Positions 41,743 to 53,199 of a stretch of DNA of 64,000 nucleotides are shown in pieces; position 1 is the stretch's first letter; each line of letters starts with the position of its first letter. Under the pieces are notes generated by a model. That model was not told the DNA's origin and did not search any database. It was given only the letters and a program-made list of their open reading frames with translations. The translations under genes and the position numbers were made by a program. The stretch comes from Auricularia sp. M13 (taxonomy: Eukaryota; Basidiomycota; Agaricomycetes; Auriculariales; Auriculariaceae): assembly GCA_037042915.1 (NCBI GenBank), contig CM073199.1, positions 3,100,001-3,164,000 on the forward strand, read 5' to 3'.

Positions 41743-44700
41743 ATGCTTGGCCCGAAACCGAACTTTGGCGGCGTGGCGTCCATCGAGGTCGGCCCGCGCG
41801 TCGCCGGCGAGTCGCCCGTCCGGCGGTCGTCCCTCGCCAAAGACGGACTCGCGACGACGCCGGGCGAGGGCATCGAGACGGTGTACGACGTGCTCAAGTA
41901 CACCGCCCGGACGTTCGGCACCAAGCCGGCGTTCGGGTACCGGGACGTCGTGGCGGTCGTCGAGGAGGAGAAGGAGGTCAAGAAGGTCGTCGACGGCAAG
42001 GAGACCGTCCAGAAGAAGGTCTGGAAGTACTTTCAGCTGTCCGACTACAAGTACCTCTCTTTCGTCGAGTTCCACAACATCGTCATCGACGTCGCCCGCG
42101 CCCTCGTCGACCTCGGCATACAGCGCGATGACGTCGTCAACATCTTTGCCGCAACGAGGTGAGTGTCGTGCGCGTTGTCCTTCCCGATCCGCACCCCCAC
42201 TCCTTCCCATTCTGCACCTCCGCATCACTGTAAGCGCCGGTGCCCGACGTCATGCGTTCGCTCAGACATGCGCTTAAGCGCTGGCTGGGGCAGCTGCGGC
42301 TCGTCGTCGACGGCGGTGACGTACGGTGGCCATGCTGCCGTCCTGGACAGGATGTATTTCCAACGTCGCCACGCTCGCTTCCCCTCATTCACAATTCCGT
42401 CCTCTTCCCATCGCCGCTCCCCGTTTTCCGCGCTGCACAGTGTGCAACTGCTCGTCCACTGACTGCGCCACCCGTGCCTCCCCGTTCCGCCATGTCTCCC
42501 GTGTTTGCACGCAGGCCCGCGGCAGTGTCGATGTGTCATGAATGGGATGCGCGCGCTCCCTGGCATCTGGACTGAGCACTGGCACGCGGGAAACAGTGCT
42601 TTTGCTGGCACTGCTTACCCAATGTCCCGCTTTCACCGCCCGCATTTGCGCGTACGCTGTCCGCGCGTCAGCATTGGCGATAACAGCGGCCTCTGCTACG
42701 CAAGCCGGTCCCTTGCCCTGCTCCATCTGTCTTTTTTTTTTCATCCGTCATTATATGGTCATTTCGTCGCACCCCTCGCGCTGTCTGCGACCTCCGTCAC
42801 AGTCCGTGCGGATTTCAGTCCGCCCTCAAAGTCCGCAACTGCGACGGCGGCGCCTGGATGTCGCGAGGGGCATCGCGACCCGACGATAGTTTGCCGTCGT
42901 GTAGCTGCTTGACAGCCATTTTCGCCCGCCCCCGTACGCGTAAGGTGTGCAAGGCATTTCCACGTCTCAGCGGCCATACCGGCCAATCATCGTTCATCCT
43001 TGCCATCGTCGTTCATATGCCCCTTTTTTTCTCGTTCTCGTTCGCGCCGGAGTGCTCGCCATCTCGACTGCGCAGGACAAGAATTTCGTCCGCCTGGTCA
43101 TGGAGGAGGAGGATTTGCCTGCGCAAGTCGGCAGCCGCGCCCACCCCTCTTCCGTCCCCACTATCGTCGTCTCGCAGTCATCCATACCCAATTCAATCCT
43201 CCCAATTTTGCTTCGTTCTACCTCCTCAGCTTCTTCCCGTTCTCCTCCTGCGTATCCGAGCTTTACTGACGCGATTTTGCAGCCACAACTGGCAGATCAT
43301 GCAGCACGCGGCGATGGCGATTGGGAGCACGATCGCGACGGCGTACGACACTTTGGGCGAGGCGGGCCTGACGCACTCGCTGAACGAGCCCGAGGTCGCG
43401 GCGGTGTTCACGAACGCGGACCTGCTCGACATCTTCTCGCGCGTGCTGCCCAACACGCCGACGCCGCGGCTCGTCATCTACGACGGCGAGGCGAAGCCGG
43501 CCGTGCTGGACAAGATCCGGGCGGTGCGCGAGGGCATCAAGATCCTGTCGCTCGACGAGCTGCGCGCGCTGGGCAAGGGCTCGAAGACGACGTTCGAGGA
43601 GCGCGCGCCCAAGTCGGACGACGTCGCGTGCATCATGTACACGAGCGGGACGACGGGCAACCCGAAGGGCGTGCTGCTCAAGCACTCGAACCTCATTGGG
43701 TCCATCGCGGGCCTCAGGTTGCTGATGGGCTCGTACTTCAAGGAGGACGACACGATGCTGCACTACCTGCCGCTCGCGCACGTGCTCGAGTACATCGTCG
43801 AGCTGTACTTCTTCTACCTCGGCATCACGTGCGGCTACGGGCGCGTCAAGACGCTGACGGACGCGTCGGTGCGCAAGTGCAAGGGCGACCTCGCGGCGTT
43901 CGCGCCGTCGCTGCTCATCGGCGTGCCGGCGGTGTTCGAGATGATTCGGAAGGGCATTGTCGCGCAGGTCAACAAGAGCGGGCCGGTGCGCAAGAGCGTG
44001 TTCAACGCCGGCCTGACGATCAAGAAGGCGAACGTGCCCGGGCTATCGCAGGTCGTCGACGCCGTCGTGATGAAGGCCGTCAAGGAGAAGACGGGCGGCC
44101 GGCTGCGCATCACGATGAGCGGCGGCGCGGCGCTGAGTCTCGAGACGCAGGAGTTCCTCACCGCCGCGCTGGTCGACGTGCTCCAGGGCTACGGCATGAC
44201 GGAGAGCTGCGGCATGTGCGCCATCCTCGCGCCGGACTTCTTCCAGTTCAGCGTCGTCGGCGCGCCGGTGCCGTGCATCGAGATCAAGCTCGTCGACGTG
44301 CCCGACGCCGGCTACCTCTCGACGAACAAGAACCCGCAGGGCGAGATCCTCATCCGCGGGCCGGCGGTGACGTCGGGCTACTACAAGCGCCCGGACCTGA
44401 ACAACGACCCGAGCATCTTCGAGCCCGCCGAGAAGGGCGGCTGGCTGCACACGGGCGACATTGGCCAGTGGAACCCGGACGGGACGCTGAGCATCATCGA
44501 CCGCATCAAGAATCTTGTCAAGCTGAGCGGCGGCGAGTACATCGCGCTCGAGCGGCTCGAGGCGACGTACAAGAGCACGAACGTCGTCAACAACATCTGC
44601 GTCGTCGCCAACTCGGACGTGCGCGCGCCCGTCGCGGTCATCTTCCCGCACGAGCAGCACCTGCGCGCGGCGCTTGGGAGCGCCGCGGAGGGAAAAGATC

Positions 44701-45012
44701 TGCATGCGCTGTGCGAGAGCGAGGAGGCGCGCGCGCTGGTGCTGCGCGAGTGCAACAAGGCGGGCAAGAGCCAGGCGTTCAAGCCGATGGAGACGCTCAC
44801 CGCCGTCATCCTCACGCCGGACGAGTGGACGCCCGAGAGCGGGCTCGTCACGGCTGCGCAGAAGGTGCAGCGCAAGAAGGTCGAGGAGCGGTTCAAGAAC
44901 GAGATCAAGGTGCGCTTGTGATTTCTCTCCGTACCGGGGAGGTGAATCACCTGCTAACGCATTTTTTCCCTTATCTTTGCAGGCTGCGTTCAAGGCGTCG
45001 CAGGGCGAATGA
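41743..45012 (+). CDS. long-chain fatty acyl-CoA synthetase (FAA type)
   Basis: Exons 41743-42158, 43283-44909 and 44983-45012 total 2073 nt (690 residues). The sequence follows yeast Faa1/Faa4 order: YDTLGEAGLTHSL, AMP-loop YTSGTTGNPKG at about 257, QGYGMTESCGM, and HTGDIGQWNPDGTLSIIDRIKN with the C-terminal GGEYIALE lysine-bearing motif region. Family knowledge: activates C12-C18 acids for lipid synthesis and import. There is no PTS1. The first intron is 1124 bp although it breaks the protein where nothing is missing between ...NIFAAT and HNWQIMQH; it has a normal GTGAGT donor and a TTTTGCAG acceptor. The last exon encodes only nine residues. Confidence 0.92.
42159..43282 (+). other. unusually long intron of the acyl-CoA synthetase
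   Basis: 1124 bp against 45-65 bp for most introns in the window. It is C- and T-rich with many CCG/CGC words and several open frames, none with a recognisable domain. No terminal repeats or target duplications were found, so I cannot call it a transposon insertion. Confidence 0.7.
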
Positions 45013-45482
45013 GTGCGCTTACCCTGTCTTGGGTCTCGTTTCTGGGATTCTTTTCTGGTCTGAAATCTGTGATGTGATTTGCAACGTTCCGTTCCCATCG
45101 ACTTGACTTGCCCGTGACTGATTGAATGACCCGCCCCGCCTGTGCTCGACGGAAGTGTACATAAAGCCCGTTTACTTGTCTGTAGTCTCAACAAACCAAT
45201 ATTCATTTCATTCAAGTTCACATTATGCTGGATAGTGGGACGGCTTGCAAGAGGATTCACTCCGGTTGCGGCCGAATGGAGCGAGACGGACTTGTGCCAA
45301 TGTGCAGCGCAATGTCCTGTGGGTTGATAATAATATGGTCGAGGTAAGCGATATTGGCTGCTTCCACGGGGAAATTCATGTTTTTATTTATTGATTAATC
45401 TCACAGCCAATGTCCATATTACTAGTAGTTATACAAGTATGATAACAGTCCTCCGAGGTCCATAATTCAGGGTTTCACATGA
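45013..45482. other. intergenic, convergent 3' ends
   Basis: This 470 bp between the 3' ends of two convergent genes is more AT-rich than the genes. It shows no gene. Confidence 0.5.
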
Positions 45483-46304
45483 CTACCGCAATGACGAGAG
45501 GGTCATGTACTCGACGACGTCGTCATACTCATCGTCGGACTCCTCCAGCACGTCGTCGCGGCGGATGTGCGAGTATCGCGGGGCGTTCTCAGCGCGGGGC
45601 GTGGGCAGCGAGTGTATCACCTCGTCGAAGTCGTGTTCCCAGTCCTCGTCCCCGGTGCCGAGGGAGGGCAGGACGTGGATGCAGTCGGTGTCGTCGAACA
45701 GCACGCTGACCTGGTCCTCCGAGTCCTCGGAATCCGAGTCCCATTCCCAGTCGAGAGCAGCTTCAAGTTGTCCCGGGCTAAGGGCCTCGGTGGAGACTGT
45801 CGAGTCCGAGTCGTAGCCGCCGTCACGGTCGTCCTGCGAGTTGAGGAGCAGCGAGTCCGAGCCCGAGACATCCGAGTCCGAGTCCGAGTCCCTGATGTCC
45901 CACGCCGCACGCGTCTGCGCGAACGTTTCGGGCACCTCCTCGCCGGCGATGAGTCCAGGTTTCTCGAGTGCCATGTCCGGCGCAGATTTAGACAGCGCCG
46001 CGAGGGCGCATCGTACGCCTGCGCGCGGCGGCGGGAGGCGGCACTGGGTGCTGCTGCTGTGGCATGGCTGGTCGGGCAGCGCGAGGAGGTTGTCGTCCGA
46101 CCAGCTTTCATGCATTGTGACCGTGGCGCTCGCGTTGGAGCAGTTTTCGAACCAGATGTCATACTTCTGCAGTCGGCGTGAGTTTCCCGCTTGTACCGCA
46201 AAACGATTGAAGGCGCTTACCAAGGCCTGTGCGCGCACATATGATGCGGACTCGAAGTCGAAGTCTGCCGGAATTGCAGCGGTCTTGGTGTAGCGGGACG
46301 GCAT
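45483..46304 (-). CDS. acidic Ser/Asp-rich orphan protein
   Basis: The whole frame is open for 273 residues. A 54 bp in-frame intron at 46220-46167 (GTAAGC donor, CTGCAG acceptor, CTCAC branch) is likely and would give 255 residues. The C-terminal half is strongly acidic with DSDSDSD and DWEWDSDSEDSED runs and several likely casein-kinase-2 sites. There is no signal peptide or membrane span. I recognise no family; the low-complexity sequence suggests a disordered, probably nuclear or scaffolding protein. It lies just downstream of the first toxin-like gene on the same strand. Confidence 0.6.
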   Translation of the reverse strand: MPSRYTKTAAIPADFDFESASYVRAQALVSAFNRFAVQAGNSRRLQKYDIWFENCSNASATVTMHESWSDDNLLALPDQPCHSSSTQCRLPPPRAGVRCALAALSKSAPDMALEKPGLIAGEEVPETFAQTRAAWDIRDSDSDSDVSGSDSLLLNSQDDRDGGYDSDSTVSTEALSPGQLEAALDWEWDSDSEDSEDQVSVLFDDTDCIHVLPSLGTGDEDWEHDFDEVIHSLPTPRAENAPRYSHIRRDDVLEESDDEYDDVVEYMTLSSLR

Positions 46305-46697
46305 TGCGAGTCGGCTTGGAGAGCTGAGATGCGAGTGCTGGGTGAGTGCAGGCTGTTCTGGATGTGTGAGGACATGAGATTCGACCGCCAGTCTTTATAC
46401 TGGAGCTTCAGCTCCTGGAGCAGCCCGAACTGAAACTTGCGCAACTTCGATACGCGCATCCGGACTGCGGGTAAACCGAAGACGGTTTCGATCGAACTCT
46501 GAACTGGATGCCCCTCTTTAGTGTCTCAGACTGTCGCTGCGCCTTTGCAATGCCTGCGCGGTCGCTGATCCTTGCGTTTAAGCAAACACTTCTGATACTG
46601 CAGGAGGAATCTCCTGCAGCCCTGATGTGGCAAAAGCAAACGAGAGTGAAATTTAACTTAATACATAAGTTAAATGAATATTGATTGTGCGGTAGGT
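46305..46697. other. intergenic spacer
   Basis: 393 bp without a gene between the toxin-like gene A stop and the acidic orphan start. Confidence 0.5.
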
Positions 46698-48749
46698 TTA
46701 CCGACGACGGGGGCGCGCCTTGCCCTTGGGCTTCTTCGCAGGTCTGGGGACCCTGCGGGGCTGCTTCTTCGGCGTGACGCGTTTCTTGGGCGCGGCTTTT
46801 CCAGGTTGTCTCCGCGGACGGTTCTGCACGAATTACAACATCAGCAACCTGGACTGGCATTCTGAGACTGGTGACACGTACGGCTGGACGCTTGACGGTC
46901 TTCTTGTTGGCTGCGGGTGGCTTAGCTTTCGGCGTCCGCTGCGCAACGCGCGGCTTCTTCGCAGGAGTCGGCTTCTCCTTGAGCTTGTCGCGCGGCACGA
47001 CCTTCTTGGGCTTTGCGCCGGGTAACGGACACGACGGTGCAGCGGGAGCCTTGGCACCGGAGCGCGGTGCTTTGGGCACGCGGCGCTCGAGCGCACTCAG
47101 CGGCGCAGGGCTAAACAACGAGAGGCTGCGGCGAACCATCCGGGCCGGGGGCATGGGAGAGGCGGGAGAGGCGGGCTTGGGAGTCGGCGCAGCGGGGCCG
47201 GGCGGCTTCCCGCAGGCGTCCTTGCGGTCCTTCGTCTCCTTCGCCTGCTTGACCTTCTCCGCAATCTGCTTCTGGAGCTCAGCGAGCAGCGCGGCCTTGG
47301 TTGGCTTGAGCGACGCGGTCTTCTTCGCCCATGCGGCGGTGACACCGGGGTTCTTGCCAGTCGCAGTGCGGACCAAGTCGTCGATCTGCTTCGTCACCGC
47401 CGCCGTCTCAGCCTGGGTCTTCTCAAAGTAGTCGATCGAAACCAGCTGCATTACATGTGGTGAGACGAAAGGCTCTGCTGAAATTCGCTTCGCGGAACGA
47501 CGTACGGAATCGAGAAGGGCACGCTTGAGGTGAGGCAGGATAGGCGTTCCCAGGACTCGCTGCGTGATCTTGACAAGACGCTGCTGCTGCAGATAGTTGC
47601 GGTTCTTGTTGGAGACGAGGAGATTCTTGACGGCGGTCATGGCCTTGCCGTTGTTCCCCTTGCTCGTGGCGAGGTCGCAAACGCCGGATTCCTCGAACAC
47701 CTCGGCGATGAACTCCCGGTCTTCATAAGGCAAACATGAGCGTATGAATTTTATTTTTCACGTCGTAACTACTCACCAGAATCTCTACGCAGGTGCGGGT
47801 GACGCCCTGCGCAAGAGTTGATCAGCGTCACACGCGCCTACAAAATCGAAAATGCGCACCGGAGCGTTGCCGCTGGGCGACATCTTGATCACAGCATCTT
47901 GCGCAGCGGTCGTTTTCGCGGTGACGACGGGCTTCTGGGCCGTGCTGTAGTAGAGCTTGGCGCCTGCGGGGCAAGTCACGTGCGAGTCTAGCAGGAAGAC
48001 GCCGTCGCAGCCCTTCGTCTCGGGCCAAATCTGCTTAGGCTGCTCTGCACCAGCTTTGCGCGTCAGGATTTGAAAGATGCGCTTGACGGAGGTGCTCTTC
48101 TTGAGTCTCGGATATTCCTGCGTAGTGTTGCGTATGAGCACCGGGTATGCACGCTCCCGCATGCATCACGACTCACGTATGCCTCCCAGACATTGCCGCT
48201 GCGCAGCGTCTCGCCCTTGACGAAGTAGACGTCGCCACGTGCGGCGTTGGCGTACTCATCCGACGCATACTGCCAGATCTCCTCGCGGTCCGGGTCGCCG
48301 CCGGCGAACTGGGGCATGTCGACGGCCTCGATCGTGAGCTCGAGCGTCGTGCCGCCGCGCGCCTTGGCCATGGCGATCGCGCGGGACATGACGGAGTCGT
48401 CGTTGCTCGTCGCGGGCAGCACACGGCCGGACCAGAAGAAGTGCGGCTTCGCGGCCGTCCGTGAGATGGCGCCGTCAATGGAGGCCTTCAGGCCGGGGTG
48501 CGTCGCACTCCAGGCAGTGTCGGCGCGGCGGGTAATGGGCCTGGACATAAGTGAGGAATCAGTCCGCGCACTGGCGCCTGCAATTACGTACGTCTGTGTC
48601 GCATTGCTGTGGCTGACGAGCGTCCTATCGTTGAACTCGATTGCACCCCGTGCGCGTGCGATAGTAACGGAGGATGCCGAAGGAGTAGGTGAAGCGATGG
48701 CCGCATGAGCCAGAAACCAGGCAACGACAGCAATAGCAGCCACAAACAT
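46698..48749 (-). CDS. secreted toxin-like protein with basic tail, copy A
   Basis: Seven exons: 48749-48592, 48540-48177, 48117-47860, 47806-47777 (30 nt), 47712-47506, 47445-46882 and 46823-46698; about 568 residues. A signal peptide is followed by a roughly 130-residue module whose spaced motifs (FWSGR, GGTTLE, a WxxAS...YA stretch, GNVWE and YPRL) I associate with the C-terminal toxin module of bacterial RHS-type polymorphic toxins; this is recollection, not a search. A cysteine pair occurs in the middle (CDGVFLLD...VTCP), then helical Lys-rich sequence, and a Pro/Lys/Arg tail ending in a run of arginines, like histone-H1 tails. Exon 5 uses an acceptor shifted relative to copy B because one base is missing before it. 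Activity, if any, is unknown. Confidence 0.7.
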
Positions 48750-51700
48750 GGCGGAAAGCTAAAAAATAAAGAAATTGGACGCGAACGAAAGTAAACAGAA
48801 GGAGAAAGGAAGAAAAAAATAATGGGAAGAGACGGAAGAGAAAGGATGAACAGGCGGTACCCTTTTGAAGGAACGCATCCGCAGCCCTGATCCGCGCGTC
48901 ACGGCTCTTCTACTCAGAAGCTGCCGGGGTATGGCTATGGGTTCCTTCATGATTAAAGCTTTCCATCGAGTCAGTTTGTTATGTAGTGGCAAATTGTACT
49001 TAGTCTATTAGTAGGCAGCGGTGGAAATGAAAGTAAAAAGTAAAGAGGCGAAAAGGTGCCGGAAAACACCGGACACAACTGTAAAATTTGAATGCTGATC
49101 GAATCTTTGATGTGCCGTAGTTTTGTCACCTGGTGTACCTATGAGCTAATCGCAATGTAAGCACACAACTGTCCTGGAGATTACACACTAGGTATGTCAT
49201 CAGAGTTCGCGCGACGGGGAGCGAGCCATAACATTCGTACTATGTATGGCAAAAACATGCGCACTACATGTACCTTGACACTGACAGCCACCAAGCGTGG
49301 TAGGTACACCTGCCAATGGTGCATGATTGCAGGTTCCAGCAGTTTGCATATGTCCCAGTACTGGATCACGATGTCCGGAATTCTAATTAACCTCCAACGA
49401 CATCGTTGGGCGTTCTGAGATTACGCAGACTAGCTGACGCCGATGAGTAAGTGGAACTTCGCAGGTTGTTTGAATCCAGAACCTTGCCAGTACCTGGTCA
49501 TGCGATGCGACGTTCAGGCTTATGTCAATCCCGACCACGATAGGCCCAGGACATTAGTCACACATTCACCGACTCCTAAGTCGGTCTTTCTGGGGGGGGG
49601 GGGGGCTGGGGATTATGGAACCCGACTAATCCCGGCATTGCATCCCGACTCTTTCCGGGCCAATCAGACACCTGTAATTGCATCCGTGACCTAGGCTTTG
49701 AGTCCGGATTTTCCTCCCGCATCTTGTCAACCGCCTCCCTCGTCGCTGAGTTATCCTCAGCAATGATTGTAGCTCTGGTCACTCATAGAGACTACTTCTC
49801 ATTGCTAAAGTGCCTCATTCCTGTAGCCACTCTTCCTTCAGTTGGCAGGAGAGGGAAATGTCTTCTTCTCCCGGACAGCCAATGATAGAGAGCTTCATAT
49901 TTCTTCTCCAAAGATGTGATAGCAGGGAAATAATTGATGAGCGTAGTGAGATGTCCTCACTTTCCTGTTTGTTTCCAGAATCACTTTACCTGAAATCCGT
50001 CGTCGTCAGTCTGAGCACGGAGCGGCAGCAAACTGGCAAAAGTCCGACTCGCCGCACCACCATCCCGCACTTAGCGCCGCTAGGCTGGCCGACGCTGCTG
50101 TGCTCGCATTTAGGGATCGTGTATGCCGCATCGCTCGCGGGCTGTGTCTTTCGCACACATTTTATCTTTGCTGTGCACGACAGCACCCCGCACGTTCTCG
50201 ATATCCTTTCCACTGCCCCGTTTTTTCTGTGTGCTCTTGCGTTGCGACTGCCAAATACGACAACGACATCTGAGAGCGAGCGCGTCCTTTGTTCCTTACG
50301 TGCAATCGTCTAGTTTGTGCTGCTGCTCTTCGCCTGGCACCAGCGTTCACCTATTTCGTGTGCATGCGTCAGCTTGTCGCTCCCCGGTATACACCCCCAT
50401 TCATGTGCATTGCCGCAGAATGCTCTATGCTGCCGCAACCAAATTGGCGACCCTACGAGAGCCGCCGGAGACGATGATCACATTGGCACCTTCAGCGCGG
50501 CGATGGTGACCTATGCTCATGGTTAATGATGCTCCTCATTGACGATCCAGGCACATGCAGAGTAATCCATATGGACGACCTTTGCTCCTTGCTCGACTGC
50601 TACATGGGCACTCAGGCTGCCACCATAGTATCTCTACCCCCCGAATCCTCACTCTGCTGATTGGCTTGGATCCCACACTGTGCTGGAGTGCTGGCAGCGT
50701 GTGCAGTAGTATCATCAAGGCCGACCGCGGGTTCGCGCTGCAACTGCGTCGTTCGTGCCTCCTCGACATGGCGGCTGCGACGACCGTCTCGCGCGCCTGC
50801 TACGCAACCGGCCGCCGCTGCTACTCGGGCCGGCGGCGCTCCTCCTTCTTCTTAGTCCTAGTCCCCCGTTTGCGCAGCTGCTTCACGTGCACCTCATCCC
50901 ACTTATTCTTCGCGCTCGCACATTTCCCAGCGCCCGCATGGTGTTTTTCGCACGTGCGCAACGCATGCAGCTGTCTCCTCGCAGAACGTGTCGTGGCCCA
51001 GGAGTGCACTGTGCAACTGAGTGCCAACCGTCACAGGCGATCTGTGTCGAACAGTCCAGTGCGTCCGCCGTCTTCCGCAGCCAGCGCGCCGTGCCGCTGA
51101 GCCCATGTGCACGCGCCGGAGATACTCTATGCGGCGGTGTGCAACATCTACTTGCGTGCCTATGTCCGCACGGGTGGATTTGCTGGACGAGTCGGAGGTC
51201 CTCGAGAGTGACAAGCTGCCCCATTCCGAACGACGAGTGACTGTAACCACACGGTGCGGGGCACAGGGTACGAGCGCACGTGGTGTTTGAGATGACGTCC
51301 TTCGTGTCAGGACGGACGGGACGGTCACCGTGCACAACAGCTCGTCTGACTACGAGGACGATGATAAGAACGCGAGCAGAGTCTCTCATCTAGCTTTTTC
51401 CGGCGCTCGCGCTGCTTGTCCCGTCCCGGTGGACGAGAAATCCGATGCTGCAGATCTTTCCGCGCATGCCGCGCCCGTACAAGGCACTCGGCGCACAGAG
51501 CGCTCTAAAAAGGTCAAGCTCAACAGCAGACAAACTCATGCGCCGAAGAACGATCCGCGCTTGGTGCTGTACAACTACGGAGGCCGTAGGCTCGCTGCCA
51601 CGCGAGAGCTGGTTCTCTCAGCTCACTCGCCTATGACACGCTGCTTAAATTCTTCCTCGTTGCGCACGCGCGACCTGCTCCGGCCCTTGCGGACACGATT

Positions 51701-52297
51701 CGCTTGGACATGAGACGAGCCGGGAAGTTCGGCCAGTCATATCGTGACCTTCCTTGTAGATTGCCTGCTCCGAGTAGGCTCGTCCTGCTCCTTAGCCCGA
51801 GGAGCCCATTGTTCAGCATTTCTGGCTTGCACTCCCCGGGGTAAGTTTGCCACTCGGATGTTGAAGGCCGGCACACCTCATGTTACGTCTCAGCATCTGA
51901 TGCACATTTTCGCATCGATGCTGCACCAGTTCATGAAAGCACAGCTGCTCAGCAATAAATGGCAAATTATTTGAGGGACTCTTGTGACGGCCAGAATCCC
52001 GTTGCCATTAACATGGAATAAATGCGCGAAATCTTTGTCGTCCGCGTCCTAGTTCAACGCGCGCGAACGGCGAGGCTCGCAGAGCCGAGCCTCGCGCGGT
52101 TTTGGGACTTGATCTCCAGAATATATGACTTGAGTGGGCATCTTGCCGGCCCACGATGCGGTGGAACTTGTCACCCATTGCCAATATGAACGTGATTTAT
52201 GCGATTTCAAAGTAAGGAGCAAGTTGTGCACCTTAGGAGTCGGTGACTGCCGCTAGCGGCGCTACGATAGTAACATAGCGTGTTATAAACGGGGTTA
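48750..52297. other. gene-poor gap with a GC-rich open-frame patch
   Basis: No gene is supported. 49592-49605 is a run of 14 G. 50.0-51.7 kb is GC-rich with frames open on both strands (for example 50555-51100 and 50883-51389), but none shows a domain, codon bias or consistent splicing. It may be a decayed gene. The flanks are AT-richer intergenic DNA. Confidence 0.45.
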
Positions 52298-52738
52298 CTG
52301 TACCGTATCGACCGTAGGTTCGTTTGTCTTTGTTTATTTATATTTGGCTTCCACTTCCGGCTAAGTTCAAGGGTCGGTGTTACACGTTACACCCGTTATC
52401 ATTAGGTTCATCCGCAGGCAACAGCAAGCCAGCCAGCTGGTAGATATCAGCGCAAAGTATTGTAGGAGTTCAAAAGGGCATGCAACAGACCCTGTATTGA
52501 TAGGCTTCCGAGGTTGCCGTCGTCAAAAGCCTGTCGGTGAGGCGAGGACGAGCGGATGCAGCGGAGAACCGGAACTCAAGCTCCGGACTTTTCACGGAAC
52601 TAAATCTAGTCCCGGATATGGTTCCGGCGTTACATGCGAAGTTCATCCCGTTCGTGTTACACGTTACAGCCCCTATTATTAAGTTCAATTCAGAGGCCAC
52701 TGTTACGCGTTACTGAACCTACGGTCGATACGGTACAG
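52298..52738. mobile_element. 441 bp TA-type MITE
   Basis: A 24 bp perfect inverted repeat begins CTGTACCGTATCGACCGTAG; TA flanks both sides (52296-52297 and 52739-52740). The first six bases CTGTAC are shared with the 268 bp element at 30352-30619, so both may be moved by related transposases. Inside are GTTACACGTTACA words near both ends (about 52378 and 52655). There is no transposase frame. Confidence 0.88.
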
Positions 52739-52740
52739 TA

Positions 52741-53199
52741 GTAACAATAAATTTACTATCATTAGATGAGCAGTATGAGGTACATGCCATGAGTTGAGAC
52801 GAAGCCTACATTTTCAGACTATCTGTAGGACTCCAGGTGGTGAAATCAGTGCATGGGCTGAGAAAGGATGCGACCAGCCTCTGTGAGGTGGCTGAGAACA
52901 CCGGGTGGTCAGCTGTAACACAGTAGCCCATCTCCAGGGGCACAGAATTAAGTGTACCTAATAGTCCAGAGCAATTTGTGCCAATACTCTCACTAGTGAC
53001 GGGTGCAGCTTGAAGGAGTTTTCAGCCCCCGAACATCGGATGTATTACCATATAGGGATTTAACTCCGGTTGGAAACATTCGTCTTGCCCTCCAGTCCCA
53101 GCCGTGTTTAAAACGTGTTTATAAACGGGGTGAGTAACAATAGAAATTCCCCAATAAGTGAAAAATAAACTAAATACTTGAATCAAGTGGATAATTGTC
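52741..53199. other. 3' flank of toxin-like gene B
   Basis: No gene is seen. The terminator of gene B is presumably here. Confidence 0.45.

Noticed and set aside
50555-51389. Long open frames on both strands suggesting a gene at 50.5-51.4 kb
   Set aside because: No domain, no consistent start or splicing, and both strands are equally open because of high GC; left as unsupported.
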